Origin: Chryseobacterium sp. ERMR1:04
Lineage (GTDB): Bacteria; Bacteroidota; Bacteroidia; Flavobacteriales; Weeksellaceae
Reading direction: 5' to 3'
Length of the DNA stretch: 64,000 nt
Assembly (NCBI RefSeq): GCF_001297705.1
Contig: NZ_LIRF01000003.1
Location: 1,550,001 to 1,614,000, forward strand
The first letter of the stretch is position 1, and every line of letters starts with the position of its first letter. The position numbers were made by a program, and so were the translations under genes. Of this stretch, positions 8,287-17,008 are shown piece after piece. The notes beneath the pieces were generated by a model that was given only the letters and a program-made list of their open reading frames with translations, was not told where the DNA came from and ran no database searches.

Positions 8287-8820
8287 TTATTGAAAATCAT
8301 TCTTTAATTGAGCTACATATTGTCCCTCAGATAAATTAAAATCATCCCCTAACAATACTAAACTAACTTCTATATTATTCACAGTAATATAATAATAATT
8401 AGACCATTTTTCATATTGAGACCGATTTGCTTTTATTTCCGTAAATGCCTGACCAACTATCGTTTTATAATAGCCTCCTGCTTTGCATTGCTGCTTGAGA
8501 TTTTTTAGCTCAATCAAAAAATTTCTTAACCCAGTAGTAGGCACCTGTATTCTTTCTACTTTATCATAATTTCCATAGCGAGATACAGTAGCTTCGGAAG
8601 ATACATAAAATAAATCCGTTCCCCAATCCAAGTAATCTAACTGCCCTGCAATAACAGCATTTAATTCAGTTAATGTTTCTGTTATCTCATTTAAATCCAT
8701 ATCGGACAAAGCTGATGCTTGATCCATATCTGAGGTGCTCACTCTAATAATTGCAGATCTGAGATGTGTAACGTGTATATGATATTTGTATGACATAGTA
8801 TATTTTCTTTTATTGATCAT
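8287..8820 (-). CDS. Hypothetical protein, paralog of the 4675-5199 gene
   Basis: A 177-aa soluble protein. The annotated start gives MINKRKYTMSYKYHIHVTH; an internal Met at residue 9 is a possible alternative. The central helix LNEITETLTELNAVIAGQLDY is followed by FLIELKNLKQQCK, YYITVNNIEVSLVLLGDDFN and YVAQLKNDFQ. It aligns along its length with the 174-aa protein at 4675-5199. It belongs to the minus-strand array; function unknown. Confidence 0.72.
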   Translation of the reverse strand: MINKRKYTMSYKYHIHVTHLRSAIIRVSTSDMDQASALSDMDLNEITETLTELNAVIAGQLDYLDWGTDLFYVSSEATVSRYGNYDKVERIQVPTTGLRNFLIELKNLKQQCKAGGYYKTIVGQAFTEIKANRSQYEKWSNYYYITVNNIEVSLVLLGDDFNLSEGQYVAQLKNDFQ

Positions 8821-8868
8821 GGTATTTATTTTACTAGTAGTTCTTATGAAAGAAAATTTAGTCTTTCA

Positions 8869-9179
8869 CTACAGCTTATAATGGTCTATCAGATTTCCGT
8901 GATCATCAAATTTATATACTTCCTGAGTGGTTTCTCCTACTGAATAACATGAATAAATAAGGATACCAGCTTGATTATATTCATTCTCCCAACCTATATG
9001 GCTACCTGATTTATATTCAATTTCCGATTTTATCGTACTTTTTGGATGCTTTGAATAAACTACATAACCTGTGTATAATTGGCCATTACATAACAAGACT
9101 ACTATCAGCATAATGTCCCCATTGTATATTACTCAAACATGTAAACTGACAATAAAAATAATAGTAAAAGTCTTTTCAT
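8869..9179 (-). pseudogene. Small exported MORN/YwqK-like protein, frameshifted N-terminus
   Basis: The open frame at 8869-9111 encodes GQLYTGYVVYSKHPKS, ENEYNQAGILIYSCYS and YKFDDHGNLIDHYKL, similar in style to the YwqK-type MORN_2 repeats found in toxin-antidote modules. Upstream, an ATG at 9179 overlaps the previous gene's stop as ATGA and encodes a signal-like MKRLLLLFLLSVYMF before a stop, in another frame. The 311-nt span is one base short of an intact frame, so a frameshift lies at about 9110-9130. Assignment to the MORN class is tentative. Confidence 0.5.
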
Positions 9180-9894
9180 ATATATTTATTATCAAATACG
9201 GATAATATTTTTTCAATAGTTTCAGGCCTCTTAAGATCTTTGTTTTTATAAAATTTTTGCAAATCTTCAGGTAAAACAACTTTTTCACTGATTTTATTTA
9301 TAGCCACAGTTTCATTTTTTATCATTATATAGTTATTACTATTTCCTATATTATAATATTTGGGCAAACCATCATTATTTAATTCTTCATTTTTTAAACA
9401 AAGAAGATAGGTCCCTGTTCTAAATTCTAAATTATCATAATAAATATTTGTATTTAACATATAGCTATTATTAGAAAATGGATTACAAATATTATTTATA
9501 TGAAAATAAATCACCATATCCTCACTCCCTTTTCTAATTTTCGTAACATAATATGTATAATCAAAGAATGAAAAATTAACCCATCCATCATATAAGCCAA
9601 TTATATTTTTATCAATATCTTCTAAATATTTTTTTCAAACATAATAAGTTTAGTATCTATAAAATAATCAATACTAATACTATCTATTTTCTTTGATACA
9701 GCAGCATACGAAGGAAATATTGAAATATCATTTTTTAACAATACACTATCTAGGCTCTTTTTATTTTTTAATAAAATCAGGGATTCATTATTTAATATTT
9801 TTGTAACATCTACATGAATTGATCCATGAGGAACCTGACCGAACTGTATTCCAAAAGTTAAAAAAATTGATAATAACAATAGCTTTTTAATCAT
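9176..9894 (-). pseudogene. Exported hypothetical protein split by a homopolymer frameshift
   Basis: The first open frame (9622-9894) starts with a signal peptide, MIKKLLLLSIFLTFGIQFG, and stops after LIMFEKNI. The second (9176-9517) ends EKILSVFDNKYI. They join exactly if one T is added to the run of seven T at 9629-9635: the joined frame reads EKKYLEDIDKNIIGLYDG and on through YYVTKIRKGSEDMVIYFH, giving about 240 aa. Its stop overlaps the next ATG as ATGA. Either a pseudogene or a sequencing error. The family is not recognised; it is the first gene of the array. Confidence 0.75.
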
Positions 9895-10161
9895 AATGCT
9901 TCTATGTATTTCCTATTACAATATTTCTCATCCATTTATTTTAATTTAATTCACAATAATATGTAATTCTATATTAAAATAGGGTCACTACTCTCTGTCT
10001 CCTGCATATTTTAATGAATTAAATGATAATATTTGATTTTCATGTGCAGTCTCTGAATAAAAAACCATAATCAAACAATTGAAAAACAATATGTTAAATG
10101 CCAAGTAAAAATTATTTTTCAAAAAGTCTATAATTTTAGTAGACTAATAAGATATATGTTT
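9895..10161. other. AT-rich gap, no gene seen
   Basis: Divergent gap between the array (minus strand) and the leader of the methionine operon (plus strand). No conserved gene or RNA was recognised. Promoters of both sides are expected here. Confidence 0.5.
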
Positions 10162-10169
10162 TATATTTG
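10162..10169 (+). promoter_or_regulatory. Bacteroidota -7 element (TATATTTG) of the leader-EamA-metNIQ operon
   Basis: TATATTTG fits the Bacteroidota TAnnTTTG consensus and lies 25 nt before the leader peptide ATG. A clear TTG -33 element is not visible, so only the -7 box is supported. Confidence 0.5.
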
Positions 10170-10194
10170 CAACATATTAAGAACAAAAAATAAA

Positions 10195-10296
10195 ATGAAG
10201 ACAGAATTACAATATAATTCTTTACAGAAACATAGCATCAATACCATGATGATGGATTGTTGTATGCCTATGCTTTATCTAAATTCCTGTGGTTGA
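10195..10296 (+). CDS. Met/Cys-rich 33-aa leader peptide
   Basis: A short frame, MKTELQYNSLQKHSINT, followed by MMMDCCMPMLYLNSCG and a TGA stop. Five of nine codons in the core (10246-10272) are Met and two are Cys, far above chance, and the frame is followed by a strong hairpin plus T-run (10322-10352) ahead of a transporter/metNIQ operon. This is the arrangement of a ribosome-mediated attenuator sensing methionine (or cysteine) charging. The stop codon lies between GTGGT (10289-10293) and CCTT (10297-10300), which can pair with the left arm of the terminator as an antiterminator. Identification is from sequence layout only. Confidence 0.7.
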   Translation: MKTELQYNSLQKHSINTMMMDCCMPMLYLNSCG

Positions 10297-10321
10297 CCTT
10301 ACTTTTATATGACATATTTTT

Positions 10322-10353
10322 AAAGGCCTTACCACGTTGTAGGGCCTTTTTTA
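10322..10353 (+). terminator. Attenuator hairpin before the EamA-metNIQ operon
   Basis: Stem AAAGGCCTTAC (10322-10332), loop CACGTT, stem GTAGGGCCTTT (10339-10349), then a T-run. There are eleven pairs with one G-U. It lies 26 nt after the leader peptide stop and 36 nt before the EamA start. Alternative pairing of AAGG (10323-10326) and ACCAC (10331-10335) with 10297-10300 and 10289-10293 would open it. Confidence 0.75.
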
Positions 10354-10388
10354 TTTCTAAAAACAACATCAAAAAAACATAACTCACA

Positions 10389-11387
10389 ATGACTCACTCA
10401 AAAAATAACTGGTTAGTCCCCGTCGCATTTGCCAACATATATGTAATCTGGGGAATTACATTTTTAGCCATCTCTTTCGGATTAAAAGGCTTTCCTCCTT
10501 TTATCCTTTCGGGGTTCAGATTTTTAGCTGCCGGAATATTAATGATTGGTTACTTAACGGCAAAAGGAGAAAAAGCCAATTCGTTGGTTAATTGGAGAAA
10601 AAATGGAATCACAGGAATTCTTATTCTTACCGGAGGAACCGGGCTGGTAGCTTGGGGAGAGCAATACGTCTCTGCTTCGGAAGCTGCAATTACGATTGCA
10701 ACAGGACCATTTTGGTTTATTGCCATCGACAAGAAAAACTGGAAATACTATTTCTCTGATAAATTTATTCCTATAGGTTTAGCGATAGGTTTTATCGGAT
10801 TGATTTTATTTCTGAAAGGAAGTGTAAATTCTAACGCCCATCATCCGGCAATAAGCGATTCTATTCGGGTGACCGCATTTATTGTTTTAGCCATAAGTTC
10901 AATAGCATGGGTACTGGGTTCTTTGTATTCTAAGAAAAATCCTGCCAGCCATTCTACTTTTATGAATATTGCGCAACAGCTCATTATTGCAGGGATTGCT
11001 TCTTTTATCATCGCCTTTTTCAGAAAAGAATGGAACCAGTTCTCAATCAGTGAAATTCCACTCTCAGCATGGCTGGGTGTAACATTCCTGATCTTCTTCG
11101 GTTCTATTGTGGCCTATCTTTCGTATATTTGGCTTTTATCTGTAAAACCGGCCGCTTTAGTAAGTACGCACACGTATATTAATCCCATCGTGACCGTAAT
11201 TGCTGGCTGGATTATTGCTAATCAAACGATCAACGGAAATCAGCTGTATGGTCTTTCAGTAATATTAATTGGAGTTCTCCTCACCAATATTACCAAATAC
11301 TTCAAACTTTCCAAAAGATCAAAAGTAAAAATAAGAAGGGTAATGAGGCATGTAAAGAAAAACAACAGACCTTATCAACCCGTATAA
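10389..11387 (+). CDS. EamA/DMT family transporter
   Basis: A 332-aa inner-membrane protein with about ten hydrophobic segments in two EamA repeats (first about residues 10-145, second about 160-305), as in the drug/metabolite transporter superfamily. It starts MTHSKNNWLVPVAFANIYVI and ends in a basic cytoplasmic tail rich in Lys and Arg. Such proteins export amino acids or related metabolites. Being the first gene after the Met/Cys leader and 25 bp before metN, it probably handles methionine, S-adenosylmethionine or a related sulfur compound; this substrate assignment is inference. Confidence 0.88.
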   Translation: MTHSKNNWLVPVAFANIYVIWGITFLAISFGLKGFPPFILSGFRFLAAGILMIGYLTAKGEKANSLVNWRKNGITGILILTGGTGLVAWGEQYVSASEAAITIATGPFWFIAIDKKNWKYYFSDKFIPIGLAIGFIGLILFLKGSVNSNAHHPAISDSIRVTAFIVLAISSIAWVLGSLYSKKNPASHSTFMNIAQQLIIAGIASFIIAFFRKEWNQFSISEIPLSAWLGVTFLIFFGSIVAYLSYIWLLSVKPAALVSTHTYINPIVTVIAGWIIANQTINGNQLYGLSVILIGVLLTNITKYFKLSKRSKVKIRRVMRHVKKNNRPYQPV

Positions 11388-11412
11388 AGTGTAAGTAAGT
11401 AGCTTAAATATA

Positions 11413-12441
11413 ATGATAGAAATTAAAAACATTTCAAAAACATTTCACCAAAAAAAACAGTCGTTTAAAGCACTGGATGATGTGAGCCTGACTCTTGAAC
11501 AAGGAGATATTGTAGGAATTATAGGCTTTTCTGGTGCCGGAAAAAGTACTTTGATACGTACTGTGAATTTATTGGAAAGACCCGATCAGGGACAGATTAT
11601 CATCAACGGAAAAGATTTCACCCAATTAAAACCTAAGCAGCTTGCTCATGAACGCAAAAAAATAGGGATGATCTTTCAGCATTTTAATCTGCTTTCTTCA
11701 AGAACTGTTTTTGAAAATGTAGCGCTTCCTTTAGAATTAGATAACAATAACAAATCGGATATCCAGAAAAAAGTCAATGAGCTGCTGAAGATCGTAGGAT
11801 TGGAAGACAAAGCCAATGACTATCCTAAAAGTCTTTCTGGCGGGCAGAAACAAAGGGTTGCTATTGCAAGAGCTTTGGCTAATGATCCTTATCTCCTACT
11901 TTGCGACGAAGCCACAAGTGCATTAGATCCGGCGACCACTCAATCTATTTTACAATTATTGAGAGATATTAATCTAAGGTTGGGAATTACCATTTTACTG
12001 ATTACCCACGAAATGGAAGTGATCAAATCAATCTGTAACCACGTCGCTGTGATAGACAAAGGTAAACTTTTAGCGAAAGGAACTTTAAGCGAGATCATCT
12101 CTAATAAAGAAAATCCGATCATCAAACAATTTTTAAACTCAGGTGTTATGACTATACCACAAGAATTAAATAAAAAACTACAAAAAGAACCACAAGCGGG
12201 ATTATTTCCACTTGTTGAAATAGAAATTGACGAACATATCTCTGTGGAAAAATTACTCTCCGTTATTTATGATCAATATAAGATTCCATACAAACTTCTG
12301 AAAGCAGATGTAGAATATCTTGGAGAATCAAACTTCGGGAAATTATTGCTGCAGCTTCAAGGAGAAGAGGAAGAAAACCAAAAAGCGATCTATTATTTCA
12401 ATCAAAATAAAATTCAAAATACAGTAAAAGGTTATGCTTAG
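11413..12441 (+). CDS. metN: Methionine ABC transporter ATP-binding protein MetN
   Basis: A 342-aa cytoplasmic ATPase of the D/L-methionine importer. Walker A GFSGAGKST is at residues 38-46, Q-loop FQHFNLLS near 88, signature LSGGQKQ at 140-146, and Walker B LLLCDE at 160-165 followed by ATSALDP. The C-terminal 80 residues (HISVEKLLSVIYDQY ... YLGESNFGKLLLQL) are the NIL regulatory domain, which binds methionine and inhibits transport in characterised MetN proteins. It overlaps metI by 8 bp, so the two are translationally coupled. Full length for the family. Confidence 0.96.
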   Translation: MIEIKNISKTFHQKKQSFKALDDVSLTLEQGDIVGIIGFSGAGKSTLIRTVNLLERPDQGQIIINGKDFTQLKPKQLAHERKKIGMIFQHFNLLSSRTVFENVALPLELDNNNKSDIQKKVNELLKIVGLEDKANDYPKSLSGGQKQRVAIARALANDPYLLLCDEATSALDPATTQSILQLLRDINLRLGITILLITHEMEVIKSICNHVAVIDKGKLLAKGTLSEIISNKENPIIKQFLNSGVMTIPQELNKKLQKEPQAGLFPLVEIEIDEHISVEKLLSVIYDQYKIPYKLLKADVEYLGESNFGKLLLQLQGEEEENQKAIYYFNQNKIQNTVKGYA

Positions 12442-13090
12442 TGATACGGTAATTTCGCTTTTGTCGAAAGGAGTTTGGGAAACAGTTTATATGACTTTTG
12501 TTTCAGGATTTTTCGGCTTCGTGTTGGGACTTCCTGTTGGAATTCTTTTATTTATGACCAGAAAAGATCAGTTGCTGGAAAATGTATATTATAATAGAAT
12601 ACTCTCTATTTTGGTTAATATTTTCCGTTCAATTCCCTTCATTATTTTGATTGTCTGGATGATCCCTTTTACAAGAACTTTGGTGGGAACATCTATTGGA
12701 GTCAATGCAGCATTAGTTCCGTTAAGTATCGGCGCTGCACCATTTATTGCAAGATTGGTAGAAAACAGTTTGCTTGAAGTTCCGGCTGGGTTAATTGAAA
12801 CCGCAAGAGCTTTAGGTGCTACTCCATTTCAGATCATTAAAAAAGTATTGCTTCCTGAGGCACTTCCTTCGTTGGTTAATAATGCAACCATCACTTTGAT
12901 TACCTTAGTAGGATATTCTGCAATGGGTGGAGCTGTTGGTGCAGGCGGATTAGGACAAATCGGATACCAATATGGTTATATCGGCTATGACGCTGTAATT
13001 ATGAATCTGGTATTAGGTTTATTGGTGGCTATCGTATTTATCATTCAGTTTTCTGGTGATAGATTGGCTAAAATATTTGATCATCGCTAA
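12434..13090 (+). CDS. metI: Methionine ABC transporter permease MetI
   Basis: A 218-aa inner-membrane permease with five predicted membrane segments. The cytoplasmic EAA-loop region is visible (LIETARALGATPFQIIKKV, about residues 121-140), followed by LLPEALPSLVNN and the conserved glycine-rich GGAVGAGGLGQIGYQYGY. It pairs with MetN, whose gene it overlaps. The family length is about 217 aa, so it is complete. Confidence 0.95.
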   Translation: MLSDTVISLLSKGVWETVYMTFVSGFFGFVLGLPVGILLFMTRKDQLLENVYYNRILSILVNIFRSIPFIILIVWMIPFTRTLVGTSIGVNAALVPLSIGAAPFIARLVENSLLEVPAGLIETARALGATPFQIIKKVLLPEALPSLVNNATITLITLVGYSAMGGAVGAGGLGQIGYQYGYIGYDAVIMNLVLGLLVAIVFIIQFSGDRLAKIFDHR

Positions 13091-13196
13091 TTTTAGTTAA
13101 TCGCTAAGGCGCAAAAAATTGAATAATGATGTTTTTAAGGCGCAAGGATTTTATCTTCGATAAAATTGATTGTGTATAATTGAATATACACTTGGT

Positions 13197-13256
13197 CATT
13201 CCGGAGGAATCTAAACTATTAATTATAATTACGATGTATAGATTCCTCCGGAATAA
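13197..13256. repeat. Inverted repeat (tcattccggaggaatcta / tagattcctccggaat)
   Basis: Near-perfect arms of about 16 nt around a 25-nt AT-rich loop, in the 260-bp gap between metI and metQ. It is a member of the dispersed family seen at 1142-1243 and 53343-53427. A strong hairpin here could reduce read-through or stabilise one end of the operon transcript. Confidence 0.8.
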
Positions 13257-13351
13257 CAAAAAGAGCTTTAAATAATTTATATAAATCGAAAATCTTTGAT
13301 TTTCTTACGTGTTTGCATTTAAAATAAAATTAATTATAGAAACAATTTACA

Positions 13352-14161
13352 ATGAAAAAAATAAAAATTTTAAGTTTCCTGGCAGCTGGTCTATTATTAT
13401 TCACAGCTTGTAACAAATCAAAAAAAGAAGATCCTAATCATATTAAAGTCGGTATCACAGCAGGGCCTGAACAGGAAATTGCTGAAGTAGCGAAAAAAGT
13501 AGCAAAAGAAAAATACAATCTCGATGTTGAGCTTGTTTCTTTCAATGATTACGTCGTTCCCAATGAAGCGTTGAACAATGGAGATATTGATGCCAATGCT
13601 TTCCAACACCTTCCGTATTTGGATGAGCAGTCAAAACAGAGAGGGTATAAATTAGCCGTTGTAGGAAAGACTTTTCTTTATCCTATCATAGCGTATTCAA
13701 AAAAGATTAAAAACATCAGTGAACTTAAAAACGGAAGCACGGTTGTAATTCCTAATGACCCTACCAACGGTGGACGTTCATTGCTTCTTTTACAGAAAAA
13801 CGGATTACTAAAATTAAAAGATGGTATTGGTTTACTTCCTAAAGTAACTGATATTGTTGACAATCCAAAACAACTGAAAATTGTAGAAATTGAAGCTCCA
13901 CAATTGCCAAGAGTTTTGGATGATAAGGAAGTGGTTATTGCGATTATCAATAATAATTTCGCTGCACAGGCCGGATTAGATGAAGCTAAAAACGGAATCT
14001 TTAAAGAAGATAAAGATTCTCCTTATGTAAACCTTGTTGTGGCAAGAGAAGATAACAAAAATGATGAGAAAGTGAAAAACTTCCTTAAAGCCTATCAATC
14101 TGATGAAGTGGTAAAAAAAGCTGAAGAGATCTTCAAAGGAGGCGCTGTTAAAGGTTGGTAA
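13352..14161 (+). CDS. metQ: Methionine-binding lipoprotein MetQ
   Basis: A 269-aa periplasmic substrate-binding lipoprotein. The N-terminus MKKIKILSFLAAGLLLFTAC is a lipoprotein signal with lipobox LFTAC (Cys20). The NlpA/MetQ family motifs are clear: IKVGITAGPEQEIAEVAKKV, VSFNDYVVPNEALNNGDID, ANAFQHLPYLDEQ and VIPNDPTNGGRSLLLLQKNG. It delivers methionine to MetNI. It lies 261 bp after metI with a hairpin between, so it may be expressed partly from its own promoter. Confidence 0.95.
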   Translation: MKKIKILSFLAAGLLLFTACNKSKKEDPNHIKVGITAGPEQEIAEVAKKVAKEKYNLDVELVSFNDYVVPNEALNNGDIDANAFQHLPYLDEQSKQRGYKLAVVGKTFLYPIIAYSKKIKNISELKNGSTVVIPNDPTNGGRSLLLLQKNGLLKLKDGIGLLPKVTDIVDNPKQLKIVEIEAPQLPRVLDDKEVVIAIINNNFAAQAGLDEAKNGIFKEDKDSPYVNLVVAREDNKNDEKVKNFLKAYQSDEVVKKAEEIFKGGAVKGW

Positions 14162-14273
14162 TGAAAAAGTGAATGATCAATGGTCAATTGTGAAGGGGTA
14201 AATTTTACCCACGCATGAGAAAAAATTGATTATTGACAATTTATATCAAAACAATTCTATTATTTTATATCGG

Positions 14274-14320
14274 GACATCATTTCGGAAAATTTACAATCT
14301 GAAATGGTGTCTTTTTATTT
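14274..14320 (+). terminator. Terminator after metQ
   Basis: Stem GACATCATTTC (14274-14284) pairs with GAAATGGTGTC (14301-14311), followed by TTTTTATTTTG. It ends the metNIQ operon. Confidence 0.7.
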
Positions 14321-14420
14321 TGTCTTTTTTTTATTAGAAATTCTATTACCCAAACCCGCATTTTTCTTACTTACAATTGGTTATTAATGACCAATTATGC
14401 AAAAATCACATTTTCTCAAT

Positions 14421-14450
14421 TTGAGATAATAAAAATTTTTCTTAATTTTG
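14421..14450 (+). promoter_or_regulatory. Bacteroidota-type promoter of the GH3 gene
   Basis: TTG at 14421-14423 and TAATTTTG at 14443-14450 are separated by 19 nt, an excellent match to the TTG/TAnnTTTG consensus. The ATG of the downstream gene is 24 nt after the -7 box. This position also shows that the longer reading frame starting at 14387 is not the true start. Confidence 0.75.
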
Positions 14451-14473
14451 TTACGAATCAAAAAAAGGTTTTT

Positions 14474-16732
14474 ATGTTAAAGAAAACTGCCATCATAAGT
14501 TTATTCACACTTATTTCTGCTTATTCTATGGCTCAAAATACTACACCCGTTTATTTAGACGAATCCAAACCCGTTGAGCAACGCGTTAAGGATGCACTTT
14601 CCAGAATGACACTGGAAGAGAAAGTAGCAATGCTTCATGCACAATCGAAGTTTAGCTCTCCCGGAGTTCCTAGATTGGGAATTCCTGAATTCTGGACCAC
14701 AGATGGCCCTCACGGTGTCCGTCCGGAAGTAATGTGGGACGAGTGGAACCAAGCCGGCTGGACAAATGACTCTATCATCGCCTACCCTGCTTTAACCGCT
14801 CTTTCTGCAACATGGAATAAAAAAATGTCATGGAATTACGGTAAAGCTTTAGGAGAAGAAGCCCGTTACAGAAAAAAAGATATCCTTTTAGGACCTGGAG
14901 TAAACATCTACAGAACGCCATTAAACGGAAGAAATTTCGAATACATGGGTGAAGATCCTTTTTTAACATCTAAAATGGTGGTTCCTTATATCAAGGGAGT
15001 ACAATCAAACGGTGTAGCGACTTCTGTAAAGCATTATGCTCTTAACAATCAGGAAATGTTCCGTCATACAAGTAATGTAAAGATAGATGACAGAACATTG
15101 TATGAAATTTATCTTCCGCCTTTCAAAGCTGCGGTTACAGAAGGAGATTCATGGACAATCATGGGTGCTTATGACATGTACAAAAACGAATATGCAAGCC
15201 AGAACCAATACCTTCTAAATGATATTTTAAAAGGAGAATGGAAATACAAAGGCGTTGTAGTTTCAGACTGGGGTGCTGTAAACAATACAGAACAGGCCAT
15301 CCATAACGGATTGGATCTTGAATTCGGAAGCTGGACCAACGGACTTTCTGCAGGAACCAAAAATGCATACGATAATTATTATTTAGCTCAGCCTTATTTA
15401 GATTTAATTAAATCCGGAAAAGTAGGAACAAAAGAACTTGACGATAAAGTAACAAGAATTTTAAATCTTGCGTACAAAACGACAATGAACCGAAACAAAC
15501 CTTTCGGAAATGTTGCTTCTGAAGAACATAAAGCGGTTGCTAAAGAAATCGGTGAAGAAGGAATTGTTTTGTTGAAAAACCAAGGAAACGTTCTTCCAAT
15601 TGATATCAATAAAGCTAAAAGAATTGCTGTTATTGGTGAAAACGCCATTAAGATCATGACTGTTGGTGGAGGTTCATCTTCATTAAAAGTGAAATATGAA
15701 ACACTTCCTTTAGACGGAATTAAAGCTAGATTCGGAAAACAATCTGACGTACAATATGCAAGAGGTTATGTAGGAGATATTGGTGGAGAATATAACGGCG
15801 TAAAATCCGGACAAGACTTAAAAGACACCCGTTCTGAAGCTGAATTATTAAACGAAGCCGTGGAATTAGCAAAAAAATCTGACTACGTAATCTTCGTTGG
15901 AGGATTAAATAAAGCAGATTTCCAAGACAGCGAAGGAAACGACAGAAAAAGCTACGGATTACCATACAATCAGGATAACGTGATCTCTGCTTTAGCAAAA
16001 GCGAATAAAAATCTTGCTGTAGTACTGGTTTCAGGAAATGCAGTGGCAATGCCATGGGTAAAAGAAGTTCCATCTATTGTTCAGTCTTGGTATTTAGGTT
16101 CTGAAGCTGGAAATTCTATCGCTTCTGTATTGGCAGGTGACGCCAATCCATCAGGGAAATTACCGTTTACTTTCCCTGTGAAATTAGAAGACAATTCTGC
16201 TCATGCACTAGGAGAATATCCTGGAAACAAAGAAGAATTAGCAGCCGGAAAAGGAAAAGATCAGAAAAACCCGATCAATATTACTTACAACGAAGGAATC
16301 TTTGTGGGGTACCGTTGGCACGATACAAAAAAGATCAAACCTTTATTCAGTTTCGGTCACGGTTTAAGCTATACTACTTTTGAATTCGGAAAAGCGAAAG
16401 CCGATAAAACAACGATGTCTCAAGAAGACAAAATCACGTTTACCGTTACGGTAAAAAATACAGGAAAAAAAGCAGGTGCTGAGGTTGCTCAATTATACAT
16501 CAGCGACTTGAAATCATCTGTTCCACGTCCTGCAAAAGAATTGAAAGGTTTTGAAAAAGTATTTTTAAACCCTGGAGAAGAAAAAGAAGTGACTTTCACA
16601 ATTGATAAAACAGCATTAAGTTTCTTCGATGCAGCAAAACACGACTGGGTTGCAGAACCTGGAGATTTTGAAGCATTAATTGGTAATTCTTCTGATGCCA
16701 TTAAAACGAAAGTGAAGTTTACGTTGAAGTAA
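14474..16732 (+). CDS. Glycoside hydrolase family 3 beta-glucosidase (BglX-like)
   Basis: A 752-aa exported enzyme that hydrolyses terminal beta-linked sugars in the periplasm. The chosen start, MLKKTAIISLFTLISAYSMAQ, is a signal peptide and follows the promoter; an upstream in-frame ATG at 14387 would place the promoter inside the gene. The GH3 N-terminal barrel shows VEQRVKDALSRMTLEEKVAML, GPHGVRPE and the nucleophile motif VVSDWGAVN. The second domain has EEGIVLLKNQGNVLPI. The C-terminal fibronectin-III-like domain follows SFGHGLSYTTFEF. Length and domain order match BglX. Substrate specificity cannot be read from sequence alone. Confidence 0.94.
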   Translation: MLKKTAIISLFTLISAYSMAQNTTPVYLDESKPVEQRVKDALSRMTLEEKVAMLHAQSKFSSPGVPRLGIPEFWTTDGPHGVRPEVMWDEWNQAGWTNDSIIAYPALTALSATWNKKMSWNYGKALGEEARYRKKDILLGPGVNIYRTPLNGRNFEYMGEDPFLTSKMVVPYIKGVQSNGVATSVKHYALNNQEMFRHTSNVKIDDRTLYEIYLPPFKAAVTEGDSWTIMGAYDMYKNEYASQNQYLLNDILKGEWKYKGVVVSDWGAVNNTEQAIHNGLDLEFGSWTNGLSAGTKNAYDNYYLAQPYLDLIKSGKVGTKELDDKVTRILNLAYKTTMNRNKPFGNVASEEHKAVAKEIGEEGIVLLKNQGNVLPIDINKAKRIAVIGENAIKIMTVGGGSSSLKVKYETLPLDGIKARFGKQSDVQYARGYVGDIGGEYNGVKSGQDLKDTRSEAELLNEAVELAKKSDYVIFVGGLNKADFQDSEGNDRKSYGLPYNQDNVISALAKANKNLAVVLVSGNAVAMPWVKEVPSIVQSWYLGSEAGNSIASVLAGDANPSGKLPFTFPVKLEDNSAHALGEYPGNKEELAAGKGKDQKNPINITYNEGIFVGYRWHDTKKIKPLFSFGHGLSYTTFEFGKAKADKTTMSQEDKITFTVTVKNTGKKAGAEVAQLYISDLKSSVPRPAKELKGFEKVFLNPGEEKEVTFTIDKTALSFFDAAKHDWVAEPGDFEALIGNSSDAIKTKVKFTLK

Positions 16733-16758
16733 TCTTACTTATATATTTCTAAAATGAA

Positions 16759-16787
16759 ATGCCTGAATCTGATTCGGGCATTTTTTG
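16759..16787 (+). terminator. Terminator after the GH3 gene
   Basis: Stem ATGCCTGAAT (16759-16768), loop CTG, stem ATTCGGGCAT, then TTTTTTG. Ten pairs with one G-U. Confidence 0.85.
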
Positions 16788-16815
16788 TTAGGTTTGTTTA
16801 AATTAATGAAAATTT

Positions 16816-16989
16816 AACCGCAAAAGGGACAAAAGCTATCTGCATATCCAACCATTATTTAATTATTAGAAAACAAAAGCCACTCCAAAGAATAAAATCA
16901 AATATTTTTAAAAACTTATATGATTTTATTAGCAGTTTAATAATTAAGTTAAAATACTAATATATCTAATCTTTTGTCCCTTTGTGGTT
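16816..16989. repeat. Inverted-repeat-bounded segment of about 175 bp
   Basis: The left arm AACCGCAAAAGGGACAAAAG (16816-16835) and the right arm CTTTTGTCCCTTTGTGGTT (16971-16989) are inverted copies with one mismatch and one indel, bounding 135 bp of AT-rich sequence without a gene. The shape is that of a small non-autonomous palindromic element; no target duplication was confirmed. Confidence 0.55.
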
Positions 16990-17008
16990 GAAATAAAAGG
17001 CTAAACAT

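Noticed and set aside
10162..10388. SAM riboswitch before the methionine operon
   Set aside because: No SAM-I, SAM-II or related core was recognised; a translated Met/Cys leader plus terminator explains the region better.
14387..14473. N-terminal extension of the GH3 glucosidase
   Set aside because: It contains a consensus promoter, and the signal peptide begins at 14474.
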